NCBI RefSeq assembly: GCF_900109265.1
Contig: NZ_FNZM01000002.1
Span: 186,001-250,000 of the forward strand
Source of the DNA: Paraburkholderia tropica
GTDB lineage: Bacteria; Pseudomonadota; Gammaproteobacteria; Burkholderiales; Burkholderiaceae
Reading direction: 5' to 3'
Length of the DNA stretch: 64,000 nt
Below, piece by piece: positions 1-8,912 of this stretch. A program made the translations under genes and the position numbers. How positions within the stretch are numbered: position 1 is the first letter of the stretch; the number at the start of each line of letters is the position of its first letter. The notes beneath the pieces are model-generated. The model saw only the letters and a list, made by a program, of their open reading frames with translations, was not told the DNA's origin and ran no database searches.

Positions 1-66
1 GCGCTTCAGGTCGGCCAGTGCGCCGCCGCAGAATTCGAGCGGTTTGACATCGGTAACTTTATACAA
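1..66 (-). CDS. N-terminal fragment, possible Gp49/HigB-type toxin
   Basis: Only about 22 codons lie in the window. A strong GGAGGAGA ribosome-binding site (minus strand, about 73-82) precedes a TTG start at 66, and the frame stays open to the left edge. The translation starts M-Y-K-V-T-D-V-K-P-L-E-F-C-G-G-A-L. By memory this resembles the start of RelE/HigB Gp49-like toxins (phage-derived Gp49 family), which act as ribosome-dependent mRNA endonucleases and usually precede an HTH antitoxin gene. The assignment rests on a very short match. A plus-strand frame is also open here up to a TGA at 91-93, so even the strand is not certain. Confidence 0.38.
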   Translation of the reverse strand, partial: MYKVTDVKPLEFCGGALADLKR

Positions 67-215
67 AATCTTATATCTCCTCCAGAGGACTGAGCGCCGA
101 TTCCGGCCCGATGCGCACCGGGCCTGACATCGCTCAAGTCTCTGGATCGCCGCCGGATCGCGCCCCCGATTCCATCAAGCGCGTCCGCAGCGTTGGCCGT
201 CCGGCCAGGGGGTCG

Positions 216-278
216 GATATCCCAATATCTGAACGCCCCAATCACATATTGGAGATCGCGGAAAAACCGCCCTACAAT
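216..278 (+). promoter_or_regulatory. Candidate promoter and IclR operator
   Basis: TTGGAG (249-254) and TACAAT (273-278) are separated by 18 bp and form a plausible sigma-70 promoter. The inverted repeat CCAATAT (222-228) / ATATTGG (246-252) ends on the -35 box, and a smaller repeat, GATAT (216-220) / ATATC (225-229), overlaps its left arm. This fits an autoregulatory operator for the IclR gene downstream, but no binding is shown. The promoter implies a leader of about 220 nt. Confidence 0.45.
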
Positions 279-501
279 CCAACCCATCCGACAGGGCGCG
301 CCCAGCAATGGCAAAACAGGCGCACCCGACGCAGTCGGCACCACTCAAGACAAAGCCCGGCGGCGGCGCGCAGCGTCCGTCCAGCCAGGCGAAAACCGGA
401 GACGTTTGCCATGTTCCAGCCTGCGGAAAACGCGGCCACTCGCCGTGCGTCCACGCACCGGGCGCCGCCTTGCGCCCGAGCGCATCGCCCCTCACCGAAC
501 C

Positions 502-1569
502 ATGGCCCGCGCGCCGTCGTCTGACGCCGCGCGCTCTCCCCACGTCCATCTGATCGACCTCGCCATGAATAAAGCGATGTCCCCGACGCTCGCCGAACGC
601 CTCGCCGCCGCTTCGAACGGCCAGGCCGCGCCCGAAGCCGCCGCCGCCCATGCCGCGCACGCCGTGCACGCCGCCCAGCGCGCTGTGTCGTCCGCGTCGG
701 CATCTGCGTCTTCCACGAAAGCCCGCTCCGGCGGCGATGAAATCCTCGGTCTGCCGGGCGCGCTGCTCGACGGCTCGACGCAAGCCGGCACGCAGACGCT
801 GCTGCGCGGCCTCGCGATCCTCGAAGCGGCCGCCGCCGGCGTGCGCGATCTGCGTTCGTTCGGCGCGGTGCTCGGCACGACGCGCAGCACCACGCACCGC
901 CTCGTGTCGAGCCTCGTGCAGGCGCGCTATCTGCGTCAGGTGCAGGGCGGCTATCTGCTCGGCCCAAAGCTGATCGAACTCGGCACCATCGCGCTCGAAC
1001 AGATGCCGCTCACGGCGGTCGCGCGCACGCATCTCGAAGCGCTCGCCGACGCCACGCTCGACACGATCCACATGGGCGTGCGCGACGGCGACGACGTGCT
1101 CTACATCGACAAGATCCCCGGCCAGCGCGGGCTCGAAATGCGCTCGCGCGTCGGTCACCGGATGCCGCTCGCGTCGACCGGCATCGGCAAGGCGATGATG
1201 CTCGACCTCCCGCCGCAGTCGTGGCGCGATCTGTTCGAAGCGTCGCGCCGCACGCTCGCGGGCGTGAGCTTCCGCCCCGATCACAGCCTCGACCCGGACA
1301 CCTTCATCAAGCGCATGGCCACCTATTCGGCGGGCGGCTACACGTTCGATCTGGAGGAGAACGAAGTGTCGATCCGCTGCGTGGCCGCGCCCGTGCGCGA
1401 CGCGTCGGGTGCGATCGTCGCGGCGCTCTCGGTGGCGAGCACGATTCCCTATATGCCGCTCGAACGCATGGACGAATTGATTCCGGTCGTGCAGCGCGAA
1501 GCGCGCGCGATCTCGCAGGAACTCGGCTGGCGCGCGCCGCAACCCGCTACGCGCAGGATTCGCCGATGA
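502..1569 (+). CDS. IclR-family transcriptional regulator of the sugar operon
   Basis: This is an IclR-type regulator with an N-terminal winged helix (starting near T-L-L-R-G-L-A-I-L-E) and a C-terminal ligand-binding domain with the typical G-H-R-M-P-L-A-S-T-G-I-G-K-A segment. It probably senses a sugar acid or aldose intermediate and controls the adjacent genes. The frame is open from 193, but the candidate promoter at 249-278 excludes that start. ATG 502 and ATG 565 remain and neither has a good ribosome-binding site. I used 502 (355 aa), which leaves an Ala-rich, probably disordered N-terminal stretch of about 90 residues. The stop overlaps the dgoK start (ATGA), so regulator and kinase are probably translationally coupled. 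Confidence 0.85.
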   Translation: MARAPSSDAARSPHVHLIDLAMNKAMSPTLAERLAAASNGQAAPEAAAAHAAHAVHAAQRAVSSASASASSTKARSGGDEILGLPGALLDGSTQAGTQTLLRGLAILEAAAAGVRDLRSFGAVLGTTRSTTHRLVSSLVQARYLRQVQGGYLLGPKLIELGTIALEQMPLTAVARTHLEALADATLDTIHMGVRDGDDVLYIDKIPGQRGLEMRSRVGHRMPLASTGIGKAMMLDLPPQSWRDLFEASRRTLAGVSFRPDHSLDPDTFIKRMATYSAGGYTFDLEENEVSIRCVAAPVRDASGAIVAALSVASTIPYMPLERMDELIPVVQREARAISQELGWRAPQPATRRIRR

Positions 1570-2621
1570 CAGGCCGCACCACACAAGAACACATGGAACA
1601 GGGCAAGGACACCCGCGCCGCGGCGCAGCCGGGCACGCGCCAGGCCGCGTTGATCGCGCTCGATTGGGGAACGACTTCGCTGCGCGCGTATCTGTTCGAT
1701 GCGGCGGGCGAGGTGCTCGACACGCGCGTTTCGACGGCGGGCATCATGAATCTGCCGGTGCCGGCGGAAGAGGGCGGCTTCGACGCCGCCTTCGACGAAG
1801 CCTGCGGTGTCTGGCTCGCGCAAACGCCGGCGCTGCCGGTGCTGGCGGCCGGCATGGTCGGCAGCGCGCAAGGCTGGCTGCAGGCGCCTTACGTGGAAAC
1901 GCCCGCGGGCGAGGACGCGCTGGTGGGCGGCATCGTCAAGGTGCGCGCGGCGTGCGGCGTGGACGTAGCCGTGGTGCCCGGCGTGCTCGAACCGGGTGCG
2001 CTGCCCAACGTGATGCGCGGCGAGGAAACGCAGATCTTCGGCGCATTGAGCGCGCAACCCGCAAGCGACGCCGACGACGACAGCGCCGCCGGCACGCAAG
2101 CCGCGCTGATCGGCCTGCCCGGCACGCACGCGAAATGGGCCGTGGTGGAAGGCGCGCGCATCGCGCGTTTCTACACCTTCATGACGGGCGAGGTCTATGC
2201 GGCGCTTTCGGCGCACACGATTCTCGGCCGCACGATGAAGCGTCCGGCCGCGCCCGATACGGCAGCGTTTTTGCGCGGCGTGAGCGTCGCGCGCGAACAC
2301 GGCAGCGCGGGCCTGCTCGCCACGGCGTTCAGCACGCGCACGCTCGGTCTCACCGAACAACTGGCGCCCGACGAGCAGCCCGATTACCTCTCGGGCCTCG
2401 TGATCGGCCATGAACTCGCGGGACTCGAAGCGGTGCTGGCGCGCCGCGACGTCGCGCTGGCCGCCTGCGCGCCGCAACTGATCGGCGCCGATGCGCTGTG
2501 CGAGCGCTACAAGCTCGCGCTCGCGCAGTTCGGCTGCACCGGCGCGCATCTCGTGCGCCATGCGACCGAGCGCGGCTTGTGGCGCATCGCGGTGCGCGCG
2601 GGCCTCGTGTCCGCGAGCTGA
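1566..2621 (+). CDS. dgoK: 2-dehydro-3-deoxygalactonokinase
   Basis: This is a DgoK-family kinase (351 aa) that phosphorylates 2-keto-3-deoxygalactonate to the 6-phosphate in the De Ley-Doudoroff pathway. The nucleotide-binding start motif A-L-D-W-G-T-T-S-L-R-A-Y and the G-L-P-G-T-H-A-K-W segment are typical. The ATG at 1566 overlaps the IclR stop by 4 bp and has a weak AGGA upstream. ATG 1593 is an alternative. The protein is longer than the roughly 290-aa E. coli enzyme because of a polar N-terminal tail of about 25 residues and an Ala/Asp-rich insertion mid-protein. The next gene is the matching aldolase, which supports the assignment. Confidence 0.9.
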   Translation: MTGRTTQEHMEQGKDTRAAAQPGTRQAALIALDWGTTSLRAYLFDAAGEVLDTRVSTAGIMNLPVPAEEGGFDAAFDEACGVWLAQTPALPVLAAGMVGSAQGWLQAPYVETPAGEDALVGGIVKVRAACGVDVAVVPGVLEPGALPNVMRGEETQIFGALSAQPASDADDDSAAGTQAALIGLPGTHAKWAVVEGARIARFYTFMTGEVYAALSAHTILGRTMKRPAAPDTAAFLRGVSVAREHGSAGLLATAFSTRTLGLTEQLAPDEQPDYLSGLVIGHELAGLEAVLARRDVALAACAPQLIGADALCERYKLALAQFGCTGAHLVRHATERGLWRIAVRAGLVSAS

Positions 2622-2724
2622 TCGACGCGACGCACGACGCCATCGCACGCCGATACGTAGACAGATACGCAAGCAACGCAACATCGAGCAACGTCAAGCA
2701 CCGAACACACGAACAGGACCCGTC

Positions 2725-3411
2725 ATGCAACCCGAACTGAACCTGCCCGCTCCCTACACGCCGCACGCGGGCTTCGTGGCCGCGTTCGCCGCGTGCCGCA
2801 TGGTCGCGATCGTGCGCGGCATCAAGCCCGCCGAAGCCGCCGAACATGGCCGCGCGATCTATGAAGCGGGTTTCCGGATCATCGAGGTGCCGCTGAATTC
2901 GCCGTCGCCGCTGGAGAGCATCGCCGCGCTGCGCGCCACGCTGCCGGCGGATGCGCTGATCGGCGCGGGCACCGTGCTCACGACCGAGCGCGTGCGCGAC
3001 GTGAAAGCCGCGGGCGGCGAACTGATCGTGATGCCGCACGCCGACACCGACGTGATCCTCGCCGCGAAGCTGCAAGGTCTCGCGTGCGTGCCGGGCGTCG
3101 CCACGCCGACCGAAGCGTTCGCCGCGCTCAAGCACGGCGCGGACGGCCTCAAGATGTTCCCCGCCGAACAACTCGGCCCCGACGTCACGAAGGCGTGGCG
3201 CGCGGTGATTCCGGCGATCGTGCCGCTGCTGCCCGTGGGCGGCGTGAAGCCCGACAACATGGGCCCGCAACTCGCGGCGGGCGCGAGCGGCTTCGGCCTC
3301 GGCTCGGCGCTCTACAAGCCGGGCCAGGACGTGGCGGCCACGCGCGCCAACGCGCTCGCGTTCATCGCGGGCTGGCGCGAAACCGCCAAGGCGCAGGGAG
3401 CAAAGGCATGA
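2725..3411 (+). CDS. dgoA: 2-dehydro-3-deoxy-6-phosphogalactonate aldolase
   Basis: This is a class I aldolase of the KDPG/KHG family (228 aa) that cleaves KDPGal to pyruvate and glyceraldehyde 3-phosphate. Visible motifs are M-V-A-I-V-R-G, the E-V-P-L-N-S-P active-site strand, the G-A-G-T-V-L loop and G-L-K-M-F-P-A-E with the Schiff-base lysine. The P-L-N-S-P version is typical of DgoA rather than Eda, which has T-L-R-T (see the separate eda at 47232). The ATG at 2725 is the first in-frame Met after a 100-bp gap from dgoK. The stop overlaps the next start by 4 bp (ATGA). Confidence 0.92.
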   Translation: MQPELNLPAPYTPHAGFVAAFAACRMVAIVRGIKPAEAAEHGRAIYEAGFRIIEVPLNSPSPLESIAALRATLPADALIGAGTVLTTERVRDVKAAGGELIVMPHADTDVILAAKLQGLACVPGVATPTEAFAALKHGADGLKMFPAEQLGPDVTKAWRAVIPAIVPLLPVGGVKPDNMGPQLAAGASGFGLGSALYKPGQDVAATRANALAFIAGWRETAKAQGAKA

Positions 3412-4187
3412 ATCGTCTCGCGGGCAAGGTTGCGCTCGTGACCGGCGCCGGACGCGGCATTGGCGCGGCGATCGCGCGCGCGTTCGTCGCCGAGGGCGCG
3501 GCCGTCGTGCTCGCGGAGCTGGATCTGGACACGGCGCAGGCCACGGCCAAAGACATCGCCGCTGCATACGCGAACGCGCGCGTGCTCGCCGTCAAAACCG
3601 ACGTCACGCAATCGGCCTCGGTCCAGTCGGCCGTGAGCGAAGCGGAGCGCACGTTCGGTCCCGTCGACGTGCTCGTGAACAACGCCGGCATCAACGTGTT
3701 CGCCGATCCGCTGACGATGACCGACGACGACTGGCGCCGTTGTTTCGCCGTCGACCTCGACGGCGTCTGGAACGGATGCCGCGCCGTGCTGCCAGGCATG
3801 GTCGAGCGCCGCGCGGGCAGCATCGTCAACATCGCCTCGACACACGCGTTTCAGATCATTCCGGGCTGCTTCCCGTATCCGGTCGCCAAGCACGGCGTGA
3901 TCGGCCTCACGCGTGCGCTCGGCATCGAATACGCGCCGAAGAACGTGCGCGTGAACGCGATCGCGCCTGGTTACATCGAGACGCAACTGACGCACGACTG
4001 GTGGAACGCGCAGCCCGATCCCGACGCGGCGCGCCGCGCGACGCTCGAACTGCCGCCGATGAAGCGCATCGGCAAGCCCGAGGAAGTGGCGATGACGGCC
4101 GTGTTTCTAGCGTCCGACGAAGCGCCGTTCATCAACGCGAGCTGCATCACCATCGACGGCGGGCGCACGGCGCTGCATCACGAATGA
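3408..4187 (+). CDS. SDR-family oxidoreductase in the dgo operon
   Basis: This is a classical short-chain dehydrogenase (259 aa). It has the NAD(P)-binding motif T-G-A-G-R-G-I-G, an N-N-A-G motif, and the catalytic Ser followed 13 residues later by Y-P-V-A-K. It ends with the usual I-T-I-D-G-G motif. It starts inside the dgoA stop codon, so co-translation is likely. Its position beside dgoKA suggests a sugar, lactol or polyol dehydrogenase, but the substrate cannot be read from sequence. The second dehydrogenase, at 8112, looks more like the aldose 1-dehydrogenases, so this enzyme may act on a different sugar or intermediate. Confidence 0.85.
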   Translation: MNRLAGKVALVTGAGRGIGAAIARAFVAEGAAVVLAELDLDTAQATAKDIAAAYANARVLAVKTDVTQSASVQSAVSEAERTFGPVDVLVNNAGINVFADPLTMTDDDWRRCFAVDLDGVWNGCRAVLPGMVERRAGSIVNIASTHAFQIIPGCFPYPVAKHGVIGLTRALGIEYAPKNVRVNAIAPGYIETQLTHDWWNAQPDPDAARRATLELPPMKRIGKPEEVAMTAVFLASDEAPFINASCITIDGGRTALHHE

Positions 4188-4222
4188 ATCCGCAGTAACG
4201 AATCCGCAGTAACGCAGTAACG
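4187..4222 (+). repeat. Short tandem repeat after the SDR gene
   Basis: AATCCGCAGTAACG occurs twice in direct succession (4187-4200 and 4201-4214), followed by a truncated third copy, CAGTAACG (4215-4222). A purine-rich, A-rich stretch follows to about 4290. The rest of the 210-bp gap before araF shows only the AGGAG ribosome-binding site of that gene. The repeat starts on the last base of the SDR stop codon and probably arose by replication slippage. Confidence 0.75.
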
Positions 4223-4397
4223 ACGAACAAAAAAAGCAATAACGAAGAAGAGAAGGCAGCAGTAAAAAAACGCAGCACGAAGGCAAAAAGAAAAACGCAG
4301 GACATTCGCCGCAGCGCTGGCCGCGCGCGCGAGCGGACGGACGAAAACAAGCGGCCGCTACCCTTCCCGTGACTGAAGAAGACAGGAGACTGACACC

Positions 4398-5399
4398 ATG
4401 CAACGCAGGATTTTCCTCACGCTGATCGCCGCCGCGACCACGGCCGTGCTCGCTCATATGCCCGTCGCGCAAGCCGCCGATCCGGTCAAGATCGGCTTTC
4501 TCGTGAAGCAGCCCGAAGAACCCTGGTTCCAGGACGAATGGAAGTTCGCGGAAGCGGCCGCGAAGGAAAAGGGCTTCACGCTGGTGAAGATCGGCGCGCC
4601 CTCGGGCGAAAAGGTGATGAGCGCGATCGACAACCTGGCTGCGCAAAAGGCCCAGGGCTTCATCATCTGCACGCCTGACGTGAAGCTCGGACCTGGCATC
4701 GTCGCCAAGGCCAAGGCCGACGGCCTCAAGATGATGACGGTCGACGACCGCCTCGTCGACGGCGCGGGCAAGCCGATCGAGTCGGTGCCGCACATGGGCA
4801 TTTCGGCCTACAACATCGGCAAGCAGGTCGGTGACGGCATCGCCGCCGAAATCAAGAAGCGCGGCTGGGACATGAAGGACGTCGGCGCGATCGACGTGAC
4901 CTACGAGCAGCTGCCGACGGCGCACGACCGCACGGCCGGCGCGACCGACGCACTGGTGGCCGCGGGCTTCCCGAAGGCGAACATCATCGCCGCGCCGCAA
5001 GCCAAGACCGACACGGAAAACGCCTTCAACGCCGCCAACATCGCGCTGACGAAGAACCCGCAGTTCAAGCACTGGGTCGCTTACGGCCTGAACGACGAAG
5101 CCGTGCTCGGCGCCGTGCGCGCAGCGGAAGGCCGCGGCTTCAAGGCCGACAACATGATCGGCATCGGCATCGGCGGTTCGGATTCGGCGCTCAACGAGTT
5201 CAAGAAGCCGCAGCCGACGGGCTTCTACGGCACCGTCATCATCAGCCCGAAGCGTCACGGCGAGGAAACCTCGGAACTGATGTACGCGTGGATCACGCAA
5301 GGCAAGGAACCGCCGAAGCTCACGCTGACGACCGGCATGCTGGCCACGCGCGACAACGTGGAAAGCGTGCGTCAGCAGATGGGTCTCGCGTCGAAGTAA
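4398..5399 (+). CDS. araF: AraF-type periplasmic sugar-binding protein
   Basis: This is the periplasmic binding protein (333 aa) of a sugar ABC importer. A signal peptide of about 26 residues ends near A-Q-A-A-D. The mature part closely resembles E. coli AraF: G-F-L-V-K-Q-P-E-E-P-W-F, G-F-I-I-C-T-P-D, I-G-I-G-I-G-G, and A-T-G-F-Y-G written here as P-T-G-F-Y-G. AraF-family proteins bind L-arabinose and also D-galactose or D-fucose. With dgoKA upstream, galactose is a likely ligand here. AGGAG lies a normal distance upstream of the ATG. It is separated from araG by a strong hairpin. Confidence 0.9.
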   Translation: MQRRIFLTLIAAATTAVLAHMPVAQAADPVKIGFLVKQPEEPWFQDEWKFAEAAAKEKGFTLVKIGAPSGEKVMSAIDNLAAQKAQGFIICTPDVKLGPGIVAKAKADGLKMMTVDDRLVDGAGKPIESVPHMGISAYNIGKQVGDGIAAEIKKRGWDMKDVGAIDVTYEQLPTAHDRTAGATDALVAAGFPKANIIAAPQAKTDTENAFNAANIALTKNPQFKHWVAYGLNDEAVLGAVRAAEGRGFKADNMIGIGIGGSDSALNEFKKPQPTGFYGTVIISPKRHGEETSELMYAWITQGKEPPKLTLTTGMLATRDNVESVRQQMGLASK

Positions 5400-5431
5400 G
5401 CGCCTGATCGTAGGGTTTTGAGGTGTTTCCC

Positions 5432-5483
5432 GCTGCGGGGCGGCGGCCGGTCCGATGACGGATTCGGCCGCCGTGCCCGCAGC
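5432..5483 (+). other. Intercistronic hairpin between araF and araG
   Basis: The left arm 5432-5449 (GCTGCGGGGCGGCGGCCG) pairs with 5465-5483 around a 15-nt loop. The stem is nearly perfect, with one small mismatch or bulge near the middle. No U-tract follows, so it looks like an mRNA-stabilising 3' structure rather than a full terminator. Such hairpins behind binding-protein genes are known to favour high binding-protein expression relative to the membrane subunits. Confidence 0.7.
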
Positions 5484-5506
5484 GTATCGAATGAGAGGAA
5501 ACCGAC

Positions 5507-7018
5507 GTGTCAGCGACACTGCGTTTTGACAATATCGGCAAGGTGTTCCCAGGCGTGCGCGCGCTCGACGGCGTGTCGTTCGAGGTGAACGCCGGCGAAG
5601 TGCACGGCCTGATGGGCGAAAACGGAGCGGGCAAGTCCACGCTCCTGAAGATTCTTGGCGGCGAATATCAGCCCGATTCGGGCCGCATTCTCGTCGATGG
5701 CAACGAAGTGAAGTTCGCGGATGCCGCGGCCTCGATCGGTTCGGGCATCGCCGTGATTCACCAGGAACTGCAATACGTGCCCGACCTCACGGTCGCGGAG
5801 AATCTGCTGCTGGGCGCGCTGCCCAATGCGCTCGGCTGGGTGAAGCGCGGCGAGGCGCGCAAGTTCGTGCGCGAGCGTCTTGCGTCGATGGGCGTGGATC
5901 TCGATCCGGCCGCGAAGCTGCGCAAGCTCTCGATCGCGCAGCGCCAGATGGTGGAAATCTGCAAGGCGCTGCTGCGCAATGCGCGCGTGATCGCGCTCGA
6001 CGAACCCACGAGTTCGCTCTCGCACCGCGAGACCGAAGTGCTGTTCAAGCTCGTGCGTGAACTGCGCGCCGACAATCGCGCGCTCATCTACATCTCGCAC
6101 CGCATGGACGAGATCTACGAGCTGTGCAACGCCTGCACGATCTTCCGCGACGGCCGCAAGGTCGCCTCGCACGAGAAGCTCGACGAGGTGAAGCGCGAAA
6201 CGCTCGTGGCGGAAATGGTGGGCCGCGAGATCAGCGACATCTACAACTACACGCCGCGCGAGCACGGCAACGTGCGCCTCGCGGTGCGCGGCATCGAAGG
6301 GCATCCGCTCAACGAGGCGGCCAGCTTCGAGGTGAAATCGGGCGAGATTCTCGGCTTCTTCGGTCTGGTGGGCGCGGGCCGCAGCGAACTGATGCAGCTC
6401 GTCTACGGCACGCACAAGCGCAAGGCGGGCGAGATCGAACTCGACGGCAAGCGCATCAGCGTGAAGAGCGCGAGCGACGCGATTCGCAACGGCATCGTGC
6501 TGTGCCCGGAGGATCGCAAGGAGCAGGGCATTGTCGCGATGGCCACGGTGTCGGAGAACATCAACATCAGTTGCCGCCGCCATTTCCTGCGCGCGGGCAT
6601 GTTCCTCGACCGCAAGAAAGAGGCCGAAACGGCGGACCGCTTCATCAAGCTGCTGAAGATCAAGACGCCGAGCCGCCGCCAGAAGATCCGTTTTCTCTCG
6701 GGCGGCAATCAGCAGAAAGCGATTCTGTCGCGCTGGCTCGCGGAGCCGGACCTGAAGGTCGTGATTCTCGACGAACCCACGCGCGGCATCGACGTGGGCG
6801 CGAAGCACGAAATCTACAACGTGATCTATCAGCTTGCCCAGCGCGGCTGCGCGATCGTGATGGTGTCATCGGAATTGCCTGAAGTGCTCGGCGTGTCGGA
6901 CCGCATCGTGGTGATGCGCGAAGGCCGGATTTCGGGCGAGTTGCCGCGCAGCGCGGCGAGCGAACACGCGGTGCTGGACCTCGCGCTGCCGCAAGGCGCG
7001 CAGCGTCGCGCCGCATGA
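5507..7018 (+). CDS. araG: AraG-type sugar ABC transporter ATPase
   Basis: This is a tandem ATP-binding cassette protein (503 aa, as in E. coli AraG) that energises sugar import. The first domain has Walker [10 protein letters not shown] (37-45) and Walker B V-I-A-L-D-E-P-T. The second has the degenerate P-loop [10 protein letters not shown], the signature L-S-G-G-N-Q-Q-K and Walker B V-I-L-D-E-P-T. This asymmetry is normal in the carbohydrate-uptake family (RbsA/AraG/MglA). The GTG start is supported by GAGAGGAA upstream. It lies between araF and araH with matching orientation. Confidence 0.93.
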   Translation: MSATLRFDNIGKVFPGVRALDGVSFEVNAGEVHGLMGENGAGKSTLLKILGGEYQPDSGRILVDGNEVKFADAAASIGSGIAVIHQELQYVPDLTVAENLLLGALPNALGWVKRGEARKFVRERLASMGVDLDPAAKLRKLSIAQRQMVEICKALLRNARVIALDEPTSSLSHRETEVLFKLVRELRADNRALIYISHRMDEIYELCNACTIFRDGRKVASHEKLDEVKRETLVAEMVGREISDIYNYTPREHGNVRLAVRGIEGHPLNEAASFEVKSGEILGFFGLVGAGRSELMQLVYGTHKRKAGEIELDGKRISVKSASDAIRNGIVLCPEDRKEQGIVAMATVSENINISCRRHFLRAGMFLDRKKEAETADRFIKLLKIKTPSRRQKIRFLSGGNQQKAILSRWLAEPDLKVVILDEPTRGIDVGAKHEIYNVIYQLAQRGCAIVMVSSELPEVLGVSDRIVVMREGRISGELPRSAASEHAVLDLALPQGAQRRAA

Positions 7019-7037
7019 TGGGGAAGGAGTGATGCAA

Positions 7038-8072
7038 ATGCAACGAGACAATCTTGCGGCCGAAGCCGCCGACGCAGCGAAGAGCGTGGCGCACAGCGCC
7101 GCCGACGCGCTGATCCCGAAGACCAGCGACAAGCAGAAGTGGTGGCAGCAGATCACCGAGTACAGCCTGATCGTGATTTTCGCGGTCATGTTCATCACGA
7201 TGTCGCTGACCGTCGATCACTTCTTCTCGATCGAGAACATGCTGGGTCTTGCGTTGTCGATCTCGCAGATCGGCATGGTGGCCTGCACGATGATGTTCTG
7301 CCTCGCCTCGCGCGACTTCGACCTCTCCGTGGGCTCGACCGTGGCGTTCGCGGGCGTGCTCTGCGCGATGGTGCTCAACGCGACCAACAACACCTTCATC
7401 GCGATCGTCGCGGCGGTGGCGGCGGGCGCGGCGATCGGCTTCGTGAACGGCGCGGTCATTGCGTATCTGCGCATCAACGCGCTGATCACCACGCTCGCGA
7501 CGATGGAAATCGTGCGCGGCCTGGGCTTCATCGTTTCGCATGGCCAGGCTGTGGGCGTGTCGTCGGATACGTTCATCGCGATGGGCACGATGGCCTTCTT
7601 CGGCGTGCAACTGCCGATCTGGGTCACGCTGTTCTGCTTCATCGTGTTCGGCGTGATGCTCAATCAGACCGTGTACGGGCGCAACACGCTCGCCATCGGC
7701 GGCAATCCGGAAGCGTCGCGGCTCGCGGGCATCAAGGTCGAGCGCACGCGCGTGTGGATCTTCCTGATTCAGGGCGCGGTGACGGCGCTGGCGGGCGTGA
7801 TTCTCGCCGCGCGCATCACCTCGGGTCAGCCGAACGCGGCCGAAGGTTTCGAGCTGAACGTGATCTCGGCGTGCGTGCTGGGCGGCGTGTCGCTGCTGGG
7901 CGGCCGCGCGACGATCTCGGGCGTGGTGATCGGCGTGCTGATCATGGGCACGGTCGAGAACGTGATGAACCTGCTCAACATCGACGCGTTCTATCAGTAC
8001 CTCGTGCGCGGCGCGATCCTGCTCGCGGCGGTGCTGCTCGACCAGTTGAAGAACCGCGGCGCGCGCGATTAA
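7038..8072 (+). CDS. araH: AraH-type sugar ABC transporter permease
   Basis: This inner-membrane permease of the RbsC/AraH family (344 aa) has about nine to ten hydrophobic segments after a polar N-terminus of about 40 residues. Family motifs include S-R-D-F-D-L-S-V-G-S-T and A-S-R-L-A-G-I-K-V. Three in-frame starts lie close together: GTG 7029, ATG 7032 and ATG 7038. The AAGGAG at 7024-7029 is correctly spaced only for ATG 7038, so I used that. It completes the AraFGH importer. Confidence 0.92.
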   Translation: MQRDNLAAEAADAAKSVAHSAADALIPKTSDKQKWWQQITEYSLIVIFAVMFITMSLTVDHFFSIENMLGLALSISQIGMVACTMMFCLASRDFDLSVGSTVAFAGVLCAMVLNATNNTFIAIVAAVAAGAAIGFVNGAVIAYLRINALITTLATMEIVRGLGFIVSHGQAVGVSSDTFIAMGTMAFFGVQLPIWVTLFCFIVFGVMLNQTVYGRNTLAIGGNPEASRLAGIKVERTRVWIFLIQGAVTALAGVILAARITSGQPNAAEGFELNVISACVLGGVSLLGGRATISGVVIGVLIMGTVENVMNLLNIDAFYQYLVRGAILLAAVLLDQLKNRGARD

Positions 8073-8111
8073 GCCCGCGGCCACGACTCAAAAAACCAGG
8101 AAGCTCAACGT

Positions 8112-8912
8112 ATGTCTTCACCCGCCAATGCCGTCGCGCGCCACGCGCATGAAAACTTCGCGCGTTATCCGAGCCTTGCGGACCGCGTCGTGTTGATCAC
8201 GGGCGGCGCGACCGGCATCGGCGCGTCGTTCGTCGAGCACTTCGCGGCCCAGGGCGCGCGCGTGGCGTTCTTCGATATCGACGCGACGGCGGGCGAAGCG
8301 CTCGCCGACGAACTCGGCGACTCGCGTCACAAGCCGCTGTTCGCGCGCGTCGATCTCACCGATATCGCCGCGCTGCGTGCCGCCATCGCCGACGTGAAGG
8401 CCGCGCTCGGTCCGATCGAGGTGCTCGTGAACAACGCCGCGAACGACAAGCGTCACACGCTCGCGGAGGTCACGCCCGAGTTCTTCGACGCGGGCATCGC
8501 CGTGAATGTGCGTCATCAACTGTTCGCGGCGCAGGCCGTCGCCGAGGACATGAAAGCGGCGCGGCGCGGCTCGATCATCAATCTGGGTTCGATCAGCTGG
8601 ATGCTCAAGAACGCCGACTATCCCGTCTACGTGATGAGCAAGTCGGCGGTGCAGGGACTCACGCGCGGGCTCGCGAAGGATCTCGGCCAGCACGGCATTC
8701 GCGTGAATTCGCTGGTGCCGGGCTGGGTGATGACGCAGAAGCAGCGCGACCTGTGGCTCACCGACGAAGGCCGCGAGGCGATCAAGCGTGGCCAGTGCAT
8801 CGACGCCGAACTGCTGCCCGAAGACCTCGCGCGCATGGCGCTCTTTCTGGCCGCCGACGACAGCCGCATGATCACTTCGCAGGACATCGTGGTGGACGGA
8901 GGCTGGGCATGA
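8112..8912 (+). CDS. Aldose 1-dehydrogenase-like SDR (galactose/arabinose type)
   Basis: This short-chain dehydrogenase (266 aa) has T-G-G-A-T-G-I-G, N-N-A-A-N-D-K-R-H and catalytic Ser...Y-V-M-S-K. The order N-N-A-x-N-D-x-R-H and I-N-x-G-S-I-S-W match the Caulobacter D-xylose 1-dehydrogenase/L-arabinose dehydrogenase group, which oxidises aldoses at C1 to lactones. With AraFGH upstream, the lactonase downstream and dgoKA in the same block, D-galactose (or L-arabinose) 1-dehydrogenase is the best inference. Its stop overlaps the lactonase start by 4 bp. Confidence 0.85.
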   Translation: MSSPANAVARHAHENFARYPSLADRVVLITGGATGIGASFVEHFAAQGARVAFFDIDATAGEALADELGDSRHKPLFARVDLTDIAALRAAIADVKAALGPIEVLVNNAANDKRHTLAEVTPEFFDAGIAVNVRHQLFAAQAVAEDMKAARRGSIINLGSISWMLKNADYPVYVMSKSAVQGLTRGLAKDLGQHGIRVNSLVPGWVMTQKQRDLWLTDEGREAIKRGQCIDAELLPEDLARMALFLAADDSRMITSQDIVVDGGWA

